A stretch of DNA of 64,000 nt from Streptomyces sp. C10-9-1 (GTDB lineage: Bacteria; Actinomycetota; Actinomycetes; Streptomycetales; Streptomycetaceae): contig NZ_JANHKP010000015.1 in NCBI RefSeq assembly GCF_024497955.1, positions 124,001 to 188,000 of the forward strand, in the 5' to 3' direction. Each line of letters begins with the position of its first letter. Position 1 is the first letter of the stretch. The notes under the pieces were generated by a model that had not been told where the DNA came from, searched no databases, and worked only from the letters and a program-made list of their open reading frames with translations. Made by a program: the position numbers and the translations under genes. Of the stretch, positions 24,710-32,296 are shown one piece after another.

Positions 24710-25906
24710 ATGGACGGTTACTTCGCCAGTCGACTGCACCACCGGCTGCGCGCCCAGGTGAGGGAGTTCGCCGAGAGGGAGGTGAGGCCTCGTGTTCCGG
24801 CCATGGAGGACGCCAGGGTCGTGGACCGCGACCTCTCGCAGCTGATCGCACGGCAGGGCTGGCTCGGGGCCACCATCAGCGAGGACTACGGCGGAACGGC
24901 GCTGGGGCACCTGGCGAAGACCATCGTCATCGAGGAGCTGTCCCGGGTCAGCGGTGCCATGGGCGCCATGATCCAGGCTTCGCAGCTGGGCGTCGCCAAG
25001 ATTGTCCATTTCGGCAGTGACGACCAGAAGAAGACCTGGCTTCCGGCGATAGCCTCGGGCGCCTGCCTGCCCACGATCGCCGTGACCGAGCCGGAATCGG
25101 GCGGGCATGTGCTCGGGATGTCCGCGACGGCCGTCCGGGACGGCGACGACTACGTCCTCAACGGCCGGAAAGTGTATGTGGGAAACAGCCATGTGGGGGA
25201 TCTGCACGGTGTGGTCGTTCGGACCGGTCCCGGGGCGCGCGGACTGACCGCCTTCCTGGTCGAGTCCGACCGTCCGGGATTCCGCGTCGGCGAGCAGCAA
25301 CCGACCATGGGACTGCACGGGTTCAGCTTCGGCGAACTCCTCTTCGAGGACTGCCGGGTGCCCGCCTCGTGCCGCCTCGGGAACGAGGGGGACGGGCTGG
25401 CCGTCGCGTACTCCTCCAGCGTGCTCTACGGCCGGGCCAACCTGACGGCGGTCTCCCTCGGTCTGCACCGCGCGATCCTGGAGGAGACCACACGCTTCTG
25501 CGAGCAGCGCCGGCGCTACGGGAAGCCGCTGCACGAGCTGCCCTCGGTGAAGCTGAAACTCGGTGCGATGCAGTCCCGGCTGATGACCTCCCGGCTGGCC
25601 GCCTACCATGCGGTGCACCTGCTCGACCAGGGTCTGCCCTGTGACGCCGAGCTGATGAACGCCAAGCTGGTGAACGTGGAGTCCGCCATCGACTCGGCGC
25701 GCAACGCGATGGAGGTCCACGCCGCGGCCGGGCTCTTCACCGACCGCCCGGTCGAGCGGTACATGCGGGACGCCCTGCACATGTTCGCTCCCGCGGGCAC
25801 CTCCGACATCCAGCTCCTGCGGCTCGCCGAGGTCGCCCTGGGCAAGGCCAAGGGCGACTGGTCCGAGCGGCTCTCGGACGCGGTGCGGCTGGCACCGGCC
25901 GGCTGA
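24710..25906 (+). CDS. Acyl-CoA dehydrogenase-family flavoprotein with altered catalytic residue
   Basis: The 398-residue product has the full ACAD fold: N-terminal helices (FAEREVRPRVPAMEDARVVD), the FAD/substrate segment TIAVTEPESGG, beta-domain NGRKVYVGNSHVGD and FRVGEQQPTMGLHGFSF, and C-terminal helices (FCEQRRRYGKPLHELPSVKL, then ERYMRDALHMFAPAGTSDIQ). At the place of the usual YEGT glutamate there is PAGT, with Ala362. The alternative helix-G position reads VLYGRANL rather than an L-E-R type sequence. It may therefore not be a classical dehydrogenase. GGAGGGG precedes the ATG. No biosynthetic neighbours are apparent. Confidence 0.85.
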   Translation: MDGYFASRLHHRLRAQVREFAEREVRPRVPAMEDARVVDRDLSQLIARQGWLGATISEDYGGTALGHLAKTIVIEELSRVSGAMGAMIQASQLGVAKIVHFGSDDQKKTWLPAIASGACLPTIAVTEPESGGHVLGMSATAVRDGDDYVLNGRKVYVGNSHVGDLHGVVVRTGPGARGLTAFLVESDRPGFRVGEQQPTMGLHGFSFGELLFEDCRVPASCRLGNEGDGLAVAYSSSVLYGRANLTAVSLGLHRAILEETTRFCEQRRRYGKPLHELPSVKLKLGAMQSRLMTSRLAAYHAVHLLDQGLPCDAELMNAKLVNVESAIDSARNAMEVHAAAGLFTDRPVERYMRDALHMFAPAGTSDIQLLRLAEVALGKAKGDWSERLSDAVRLAPAG

Positions 25907-25947
25907 GGCCCCGACCGGCGCGGAGCCGGGGGCCCGAGGGGCGCGTC

Positions 25948-25990
25948 CGCCGGCGCCACGGGCGGCCCGCGGCCGCCCGTGGCGCCGGCG
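25948..25990. terminator. Bidirectional hairpin between ACAD-like gene and conservon
   Basis: A perfect 20-bp stem, CGCCGGCGCCACGGGCGGCC (25948-25967) with its complement at 25971-25990, loop CGC, in the 86-bp gap between convergent genes. Confidence 0.85.
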
Positions 25991-25992
25991 GT

Positions 25993-26562
25993 TCAGATGC
26001 GGCCGTCCTCCCGGCGGTGGATCTGCCCGATCAGCTCGGCGGCAAGGGACTTGATCGTCTCCAGCCCCGCCCTGCCCCACGGCCGGGGCTCGGTGTCCAC
26101 CACGCAGATGGTGCCGAGTGCCATCCCCGTCCGGTCGATCAGGGGCGCCCCCAGGTAGGAGCGGATGCCGATCTCGTCGACGACCGGGTTGCCCGCGAAG
26201 CGGGGGTAGTCGCAGACGTCCTCCAGGACGAGCGCCTTGCGCCGCACCACCACATGGGGGCAGTAGCCGTGGTCCCGGGCCATGAAGCGGCTCACCCCGC
26301 CGCTGCCGGCCCCGGGGTCGGCGTGGGTGCCCGTGTGGGTGCCGCCCGGGGTGTGCAGTCCGGCGAAGAACTGCTTGTTCTCGTCGATGAAGTTGACCAT
26401 CGAGTACGGGGCGCCGGTCACCTCGGCGAGCTTCTGCGCGAAGTCGTCGAAGGCCGGGTCCGGGCGGTCGCCGAAGCCGAGCTGGCGCAGCCGCCGCACC
26501 CGGGCGGGGGCCTCCCTGTCGACCGGGGTGAGCAGCAGGTGGCCGGTGGGGTCGTAGGTCAT
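25993..26562 (-). CDS. GAF domain protein, fifth gene of a conservon
   Basis: A 189-residue protein with one GAF domain at about 25-180 (VTGAPYSMVNFIDENKQFFA, DYPRFAGNPVVDEIGIRSYL, GAPLIDRTGMALGTICVVD). The histidine/cysteine-containing RDHGYCPHVVVRR could bind a cofactor or metal. Its ATG overlaps the stop of the CvnD-like GTPase gene (ATGA). In several S. coelicolor conservons a cytochrome P450 (CvnE) occupies this position, so the GAF protein may act as sensor or output of the complex. Confidence 0.85.
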   Translation of the reverse strand: MTYDPTGHLLLTPVDREAPARVRRLRQLGFGDRPDPAFDDFAQKLAEVTGAPYSMVNFIDENKQFFAGLHTPGGTHTGTHADPGAGSGGVSRFMARDHGYCPHVVVRRKALVLEDVCDYPRFAGNPVVDEIGIRSYLGAPLIDRTGMALGTICVVDTEPRPWGRAGLETIKSLAAELIGQIHRREDGRI

Positions 26563-27191
26563 GACGATGCTCCGTAGCTCGGCGCCGGGCCCGGTACGAC
26601 GGCGGGTGTGCGGGTGAGCAGATGCTGGACGAGCGTGACCAGGGTGCCGATGCCCGAGCTGGCGATCCGGGCATCGCACAGCACCACCGGCACCTCGGGC
26701 CGGAGGTCGATCGCGGCCCGCACCTCCTCGGGGTCGTAGCGGTACGCGCCGTCGAACTCGTTGACGGCCACGACGAAGCCGATGCCGCGCCGCTCGAAGA
26801 AGTCCACGGCGGAGAAGGAGTCCTCCAGCCGGCGGGTGTCCGCCAGGACCACCGCGCCGAGCGCCCCCTGGGAGAGCTCGTCCCACATGAACCAGAAGCG
26901 CTCCTGCCCCGGGGTGCCGAACAGGTACAGCACATGGCGGGCGTCCAGGGTGATCCGGCCGAAGTCCATCGCCACCGTGGTGGTCCGCTTGGCCTCGATC
27001 CCGTCCAGGTGGTCCGTGCCGACACTCACCTGCGTCAGCAGCTCCTCCGTGCTGAGCGGGTCGATCTCGCTCACGGCGCCCACGAAGGTGGTCTTGCCGA
27101 CGCCGAAGCCCCCGGCGACGAGGATCTTCAGCGCGGTCGGGAAGAGGTCTCCGGCTGCCGGGCCGGAGTCAGAGCCGTCGTCGTAGGCCAT
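26559..27191 (-). CDS. cvnD: Conservon GTPase CvnD-like
   Basis: The 210-residue Ras-like small GTPase has P-loop GGFGVGKTTFVG (about 27-38), switch/G3 region LYLFGTPGQERF, and the G4-like element VVAVNEFDG. These match MglA/CvnD proteins that localise with a roadblock partner. The gene overlaps cvnC by 23 bp and the GAF gene by 4 bp. The conservon acts as a membrane-associated, GPCR-like signalling complex. Confidence 0.92.
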   Translation of the reverse strand: MAYDDGSDSGPAAGDLFPTALKILVAGGFGVGKTTFVGAVSEIDPLSTEELLTQVSVGTDHLDGIEAKRTTTVAMDFGRITLDARHVLYLFGTPGQERFWFMWDELSQGALGAVVLADTRRLEDSFSAVDFFERRGIGFVVAVNEFDGAYRYDPEEVRAAIDLRPEVPVVLCDARIASSGIGTLVTLVQHLLTRTPAVVPGPAPSYGASS

Positions 27192-27540
27192 CGAGCACCG
27201 CCTCCAGCAGTGAACGGTCGGTGGGTGTGCCGTGCGGACGCGGCGCCCGTGCCGTGACGGCACCGCAGTCGACGAGGTCCGAGAGGAGCACCTTGGTGAC
27301 GACCGCGGGCAGCCGCAGGTGCGCCGAGATCTCGGCGACCGAGGTGGGTCCGCGGCACAGTCCGAGCGCGAGGGAGTGCTCGGGGCCCAGGTGGCCCTGC
27401 GGAGCCGAGCCCGTCGCCATCACCAGGGAGAGCAGGTCCAGGGCCGTCGTCGGGCGGGTGCGGCCGCCGCTGACGGTGTAGGGGCGGATCAGCCGGCCGG
27501 CGGCGTCGTCCAGCAGCGGCCCTTCCTTGGGAGCGGGCAT
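27169..27540 (-). CDS. cvnC: Conservon protein CvnC-like (DUF742)
   Basis: A 123-residue DUF742 protein: RLIRPYTVSGGRTRPTTALD, LALGLCRGPTSVAEISAHLR, LPAVVTKVLLSDLVDCGAV. It is a winged-helix-like fold expected to bridge the roadblock protein and the GTPase. Its 3' end overlaps cvnD by 23 bp and its start lies 2 bp from the cvnB stop. Confidence 0.92.
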   Translation of the reverse strand: MPAPKEGPLLDDAAGRLIRPYTVSGGRTRPTTALDLLSLVMATGSAPQGHLGPEHSLALGLCRGPTSVAEISAHLRLPAVVTKVLLSDLVDCGAVTARAPRPHGTPTDRSLLEAVLDGLRRRL

Positions 27541-27541
27541 G

Positions 27542-27976
27542 TCACTGCCCCACAGGGCTCGACGCCCCGGCGGCCGTCCTGGCGGGGGTGGTCAGGTAGG
27601 GGCGCACGCTCTTGACGAGCATGGCCATCTCGTAGCCGAGGACGGCCGCGTCGGCCTCGCGGCCGGCCAGGACCGCCAGGCAGGTGCCGGAACCGGCGGT
27701 GGAGACGAACAGCAGCGTGGAGTCCAGCTCCACGACCACCTGCCGCACCTCCCCGCCGTCGCCGAAGCGGGCCCCTGCGCTGCGCCCCAGCGAGTACAGG
27801 CCGGAGGCGAGTGCGGCCATGTGGTCCGCGCTGTCGTTGTCCAGGCCGTGCACCGACTTCACCAGGCCGTCGGAGGAGAGCAGTACCGCGTTGCGGGTGT
27901 AGGGCACCCGCTGGACCAGACCGGTGAGGAGCCAGTCGAGGTCCGATACGTGACCGGTCGGCACATCGCTCGCCAT
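27542..27976 (-). CDS. cvnB: Conservon roadblock/LC7 protein CvnB-like
   Basis: The 144-residue roadblock/LC7 domain protein has LDWLLTGLVQRVPYTRNAVL, SDGLVKSVHGL and ELDSTLLFVSTAGSGTCLAV. Roadblock proteins act as GTPase-activating or scaffold partners of MglA/CvnD GTPases. It lies 7 bp downstream of cvnA. Confidence 0.92.
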   Translation of the reverse strand: MASDVPTGHVSDLDWLLTGLVQRVPYTRNAVLLSSDGLVKSVHGLDNDSADHMAALASGLYSLGRSAGARFGDGGEVRQVVVELDSTLLFVSTAGSGTCLAVLAGREADAAVLGYEMAMLVKSVRPYLTTPARTAAGASSPVGQ

Positions 27977-27983
27977 GCTGCAT

Positions 27984-29858
27984 CTACTCCTTGGTCGTGG
28001 GGTCGTGGCGGTGCTGTAAGGGCTGTGCGGGCGCGGGCCGGGCCGTGTCGTGTGCGGACTCGGCGAGGACGATGCCGCGCTGGAAGGCGGCCATCAGGCC
28101 GGGGTCGTGCAGGGTGTGCTCGTCCTCGCGGCGCGTCGCCGGGGCCTCGCGCAGCTGCGGTACCAGGTGCTCCTGGCTGCGGCGCCGGGGCAGCCGGGGC
28201 CGGCCCCCGGCCCCCGGGACCGGGGCCGGGGCCGTCGCCGGATCGGGCTCCGGGTGCCCGGCGGGCGCGGGCGGCATCGGCGCCGGGTGGGCCGGGGGCG
28301 CCGCGGCTCCGGGGAGGGCTCCCGCCGGGCTCGGGCGGTCGCGGTACTCCCCGCGGACGGGGAGGGGGTCCGGTCCGGTCCCGGGGTCCCGGGCGGGCTC
28401 CCGCTGCGCGGGCAGCGGCTGGGCGTTCCCCGCCGGCGGCCCGGCGTGACCGGGATCGGTGTGCCGCCGCGGGCCGCCCGTGTGGCCGGTCCCCCGGGCG
28501 GGCTCGCCGTGGAAGCGGTCGCCGGGCGGCTCGGCGGGGGGCGGCTGCGGGAGCCGCGGGGGGCCGGTTTCCGCGGCGGTGGAGGCGGCGGTCGGCCGGG
28601 CTCCGTCCGAGGCGGCCGCGACGGGGTCGGAGCCGAGCAGGCCCTGGGGCAGGACGAGCACCGCCTGGACACCGCCGTAGATGTTGGACTGGAGCCTGAC
28701 CGCGATGCCGTGGCGGCGCGCCAGGGCCGAGACGACGAACAGCCCGATCCGGCCGTCCTGGAGCAGGTGGCCGACGTTGACCTGGTCGGGGTCGGTGAGC
28801 AGGGCGTTCATCCTCTCCTGCTCCTCGGCCGGCATGCCCAGCCCGCGGTCCTCGACCTCGACCGCCAGTCCGGCCGTGACGTGCTGGGCGCGCATCAGCA
28901 CCTGGGTGTGCGGTGCGGAGAAGAGGGTGGCGTTCTCCACGAGTTCGGCCAGCAGGTGGATCACGTCCGCCACCGCGTGGCCCCGCAGGGTGCCGTCGAT
29001 GGGCGGAACGAGCTTGACCCTCGGGTACTGCTCCACCTCGGCGATGGCGGACCTCAGGACCTCGGTCATGGTCACCGGGTTGGACCACTGGCGCCGGGAG
29101 ATGGCGCCGCCGAGCACCGCGAGGTTCTCGGCGTGCCGGCGGATGCGGGTGGCGAGGTGGTCGACGTGGAAGAGGCCCTTCAGCAGTTCGGGGTCCTCGA
29201 CCTCGTTCTCCAGTTCGTCCAGGAGCTGGATCTCCCGGTGGACGAGGGACTGCAGGCGCCGGGCCAGGTTGACGAAGACCTCGACCTTCTGCTCGTTTCC
29301 GACGCTGCTGGACAGGCGCGAGGCCTGCACCACCGCCGCGAGGGCGGCCTGGTGGGAGCGGCCGAGTTCATGGGCCAGCAGGTCGAACTCGTCCCCGCCG
29401 CGGGGCGCGGCCGCGGCGGCGCGGCGTGCGGGCGGGGCCTCGCCCCGGCGCAGCCCGTCGACGGCGGTGCGCAGTTCGGCCTGGCCCCGGGCGGCGCCCC
29501 GGCGCAGCGCGGAGGCGCGGGCGAGCAGGGAGGCGGCGGTGCGCTCGGCTCCGACGGCGGCCGAGACCACGGCCGCGGCCGCGAGCGAGGCCGCTCCGAG
29601 GAGCACGAACCACAGGGTGAAGGTGGGTTCGGGGGAAGCCGCCTGGAGCACGAAGGTGACGGCGGCGGCCCCGCTGAGCGTGGCGACCACGGCCGGCAGG
29701 ACGGCCGCGCGCAGCAGCTGGGGGCGTATGCGGGTGTCCGGCCGTCCCGGTGAGGAGGGCGACCGCCCCGGTGACGGCAGGGAGCGGGCGCCCGGCCGCC
29801 CGTGGCGCCCGCCTTCTCGGCGGTCGGACCGCGCGGCGGGTGCGCGTAGTTGAGACAT
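27984..29858 (-). CDS. cvnA: Conservon sensor histidine kinase CvnA-like
   Basis: The 624-residue product has a basic cytosolic start, two adjacent membrane helices (about 55-75 and 84-105) with almost no extracellular loop, and a helical dimerisation region (FHVDHLATRIRRHAENLAVL). The HATPase_c domain has N-box LVENATLFS, G1 EDRGLGMP and G2 GRIGLFVVSALARR. A disordered Pro-rich tail of about 200 residues follows. ATG 29858 was used because the preceding frame is non-coding. Lack of a large sensory domain suggests it senses through the membrane or partners, as for other CvnA proteins. Confidence 0.9.
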   Translation of the reverse strand: MSQLRAPAARSDRREGGRHGRPGARSLPSPGRSPSSPGRPDTRIRPQLLRAAVLPAVVATLSGAAAVTFVLQAASPEPTFTLWFVLLGAASLAAAAVVSAAVGAERTAASLLARASALRRGAARGQAELRTAVDGLRRGEAPPARRAAAAAPRGGDEFDLLAHELGRSHQAALAAVVQASRLSSSVGNEQKVEVFVNLARRLQSLVHREIQLLDELENEVEDPELLKGLFHVDHLATRIRRHAENLAVLGGAISRRQWSNPVTMTEVLRSAIAEVEQYPRVKLVPPIDGTLRGHAVADVIHLLAELVENATLFSAPHTQVLMRAQHVTAGLAVEVEDRGLGMPAEEQERMNALLTDPDQVNVGHLLQDGRIGLFVVSALARRHGIAVRLQSNIYGGVQAVLVLPQGLLGSDPVAAASDGARPTAASTAAETGPPRLPQPPPAEPPGDRFHGEPARGTGHTGGPRRHTDPGHAGPPAGNAQPLPAQREPARDPGTGPDPLPVRGEYRDRPSPAGALPGAAAPPAHPAPMPPAPAGHPEPDPATAPAPVPGAGGRPRLPRRRSQEHLVPQLREAPATRREDEHTLHDPGLMAAFQRGIVLAESAHDTARPAPAQPLQHRHDPTTKE

Positions 29859-30304
29859 CGGCGTCCTCGGTACGTGGGGTCCCAGGAATCGGCGTACAGC
29901 GGGAGAGCGGTGCACGGGCAGGCCAGGGGCACACGGAGAGAAGCCCACCGTTGATCACCGGCAACACACGGTAGTCGGCGACCGGACGAGGACGAGCAGC
30001 AGTGGGAAAAGTTCCCCGGGGCGCGTGCTGCTCTGGTATGAGGGCCGCAGGGCGGCGCGATACGGGGCGAGGTGTCACGGCATGTCCCGGGGCGGCACCC
30101 CGTCGGCACCACCCGGGGCGGGGGACGGGGGCGCCGGACGGATGCCGGGGGACGCGTGCGGGCAAGAACGATTCACCCGGACGAAGGAAGGGGTCGCGCT
30201 CCCGCGCACCGGCCCGGCCGAGGCCCGCCCCGGGTGGACGCGCTCCCCTCCGCACGGCCGCCCGGTCCCCAACGGGGCCCCACCCGGCCGGCCGTGCGGG
30301 GCGG
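29859..30304. other. Intergenic region upstream of cvnA
   Basis: These 446 bp lie between the conservon start and the stop of the SWIM gene, both leftward. No gene is supported. It must contain the conservon promoter; an AT-richer patch at about 29940-30020 is the likeliest place but no convincing hexamer pair was identified. Confidence 0.35.
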
Positions 30305-32296
30305 TCAGCGCGCGGAAGCCGCCACGGGCGGGTGGGGGACCTGCCAGGTGGCCCGGACGAGGGCGCGTTCGGTGGCCGCGAGGTGGACGGCGGCGGCCAG
30401 CCAGGCCCGTGCGTAGCGGTCGGGATCGGGGTCGGTGGACCGCCCGAAGGCGTCGCGGCCCCGGCGGCCGGCCTCCGCGGCGAGTGCGGCGCCCAGCTCG
30501 GCGGCGGTGTGGAAGCCCGCACGGCGCAGTCGCGCGGGTCCGGCTGTGCCGCCCGCGCCGGGGCCGCCGCCGCGGTGCTGCTCCGCGACCGTCCTGCGCC
30601 CCCCGGCGACGGCGAGCTCCACCAGCCGGCGCGCCTGCCACAGGGGCGAGTCGGCCAGGGGGTCGGGACCGGTCGCCTCGGCGGGCGGGGGCTCGATCCC
30701 GTCGGCCGGCGGGAAGTGCGAGCCCTGCAGGCGGTCGTAGCCCAGGTCCGCGCGCCCGCTCCACTCCGGGGGCAGGCGCAGCGTCGGGCCCGTACCGGGC
30801 ACGGGGCCCACCGCCAGGGCGTGGAGGGTGGCCGTCCGCGCGGTGTCGACCCGCCCGAGCACCCGTATCCGCAGACCGGGACGGGCCGCGAGGCGGCGGA
30901 GGTTCGCCGTGTGCGCCAGGTCGGGGTGGCTGCCCGCGGCGACCAGGCGGATCAGCGGGCCGTCCGGCTGCTCCGTCCCGTCCGGGGGCAGCGCGCGGGC
31001 GAGTACCTGGTCACCGCGGGCACCGACGACCACCACGTCGCTGCCGACCGGTTCCCGGGCCGCCCGCTCCGCGGCCTCGGGGTCGTCCCAGGGGTCGGGG
31101 GACAGCCGCTGCGCGACCGCTTCGGCGAGCGGGCGGGCGAACAGGGCGCCCACGGGGCCGGAGGACCACGGCAGGCCCGGGAGCGGGGTGGCCCGCACTC
31201 CGCGGCCGGAACCCAGGCGGCCGTCCGGGGAGACCGTCGCCCCTGCGATCAGCAGCCCCCGGCGGGCGAGTGCGCCGTGGTCGAGGGCGCCGCCGCCGAG
31301 TGCCACGGCGGCCGTCCCGGCGCCGCGTGCACGAGACGGGCCGCCGGGTCTCACGTCGGCGAGGGTGTACCAGCGGCCGTCCTCACCCACCAGATGGGTG
31401 ACCACCCCGGCGTACCCGGTTGCGCTGATCACCGGCTCCCGCAGGACGCCGTGGACGCGGAGGCCGCCCTCCGGCCGGTAGTCGCGGCGGACGGTGCCGA
31501 CCAGCCCCGGGGCGGGGCTTCCGGAGGCGAGCAGGTCCGCCGTGCGGAGGAGGTCGCACAGGGCCGAGACGAGGTCGGCGAGCCGGTGGCCGTCGTGGCG
31601 GGCGCGGGCGGCCCGCAGGCCGCGGACCACCCGCAGCGCCGCGGCCTCAGCCCGGACGAGCCCGGCCAGCCGGGCGGTGTGCGCGGCGCGCAGGAGTTCC
31701 GCCTGCGGCACGGCGCCCGCGGCGGGGGTCCCGGAGTCCAGGACGGCGGCCGCGGCCGCCCACAGTCCGGCCGCGGCCGAGCGCTGGGCGGAGGTGGGAG
31801 GGGGCGGCGCGGGACGGCCGGCGGGCGGGGGGACCCGGTCCTGCGCGGTGGACGCCTCGGGTGCGCCGGAGCCGCCCTCCGGTGCGCCGGCCCCCTCCTG
31901 CCGCCCGGCGGCCCGCGGGACCGCGGACCGGCCGTGCGGACCACCGGCCGCCGGGTCGGCGACGGGGCAGGCGCCGAGGACCGCGGCCCGGTGGAGGCAC
32001 CGGGGTGCGAGCAGGCACGTGCAGCGGGCCTGCCCGGGGGCGTCGACCGTCCCGGAGGCTCCGGGGTGGAGGCTGACCTCGGCGTCCGCCCCGCAGTCGA
32101 TGCGCAGGACGCCGTCGCCGTCCCCGACGGCGACGGGCGCCGCGGCGCAGCGCTCGATCGCCGCGTCCAGCTTCCTGCGGAGCCGCGAGGTGAGGCCCTC
32201 GACGGCGGCGGCCACCACCTCGGGCGCCACGGGCGGCAGCGGGACGCGGTCGCCCCGGTCGGCGAGGGCGTTGCGGGGGGTGCTGGACGATGTCAC
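30305..32296 (-). CDS. SWIM zinc-finger protein (YehQ-like) of the MoxR/VWA locus
   Basis: The 663-residue product has a SWIM motif near the N-terminus, CTCLLAPRCLH (about 92-102; C-x-C-x5-C-x-H), preceded by the usual beta strands. A linker rich in Pro/Gly/Ala and a long domain of unknown function follow (VRRDYRPEGGLRVHGVLREP, PEWSGRADLGYDRLQGSHFP). SWIM domains bind zinc and often nucleic acid or protein. The GTG start overlaps the stop of the DUF5682-VWA gene as GTGA, so it is the third, translationally coupled gene after MoxR and DUF5682-VWA. Equivalent to YehQ in the E. coli yeh gene set by domain content. Confidence 0.88.
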   Translation of the reverse strand: MTSSSTPRNALADRGDRVPLPPVAPEVVAAAVEGLTSRLRRKLDAAIERCAAAPVAVGDGDGVLRIDCGADAEVSLHPGASGTVDAPGQARCTCLLAPRCLHRAAVLGACPVADPAAGGPHGRSAVPRAAGRQEGAGAPEGGSGAPEASTAQDRVPPPAGRPAPPPPTSAQRSAAAGLWAAAAAVLDSGTPAAGAVPQAELLRAAHTARLAGLVRAEAAALRVVRGLRAARARHDGHRLADLVSALCDLLRTADLLASGSPAPGLVGTVRRDYRPEGGLRVHGVLREPVISATGYAGVVTHLVGEDGRWYTLADVRPGGPSRARGAGTAAVALGGGALDHGALARRGLLIAGATVSPDGRLGSGRGVRATPLPGLPWSSGPVGALFARPLAEAVAQRLSPDPWDDPEAAERAAREPVGSDVVVVGARGDQVLARALPPDGTEQPDGPLIRLVAAGSHPDLAHTANLRRLAARPGLRIRVLGRVDTARTATLHALAVGPVPGTGPTLRLPPEWSGRADLGYDRLQGSHFPPADGIEPPPAEATGPDPLADSPLWQARRLVELAVAGGRRTVAEQHRGGGPGAGGTAGPARLRRAGFHTAAELGAALAAEAGRRGRDAFGRSTDPDPDRYARAWLAAAVHLAATERALVRATWQVPHPPVAASAR

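Noticed and set aside
21862..25906. Biosynthetic gene cluster made of transketolase and ACAD-like genes
   Set aside because: No carrier protein, synthase or tailoring genes are nearby and the genes are separated by an opposite-strand gene and a 0.7-kb gap.
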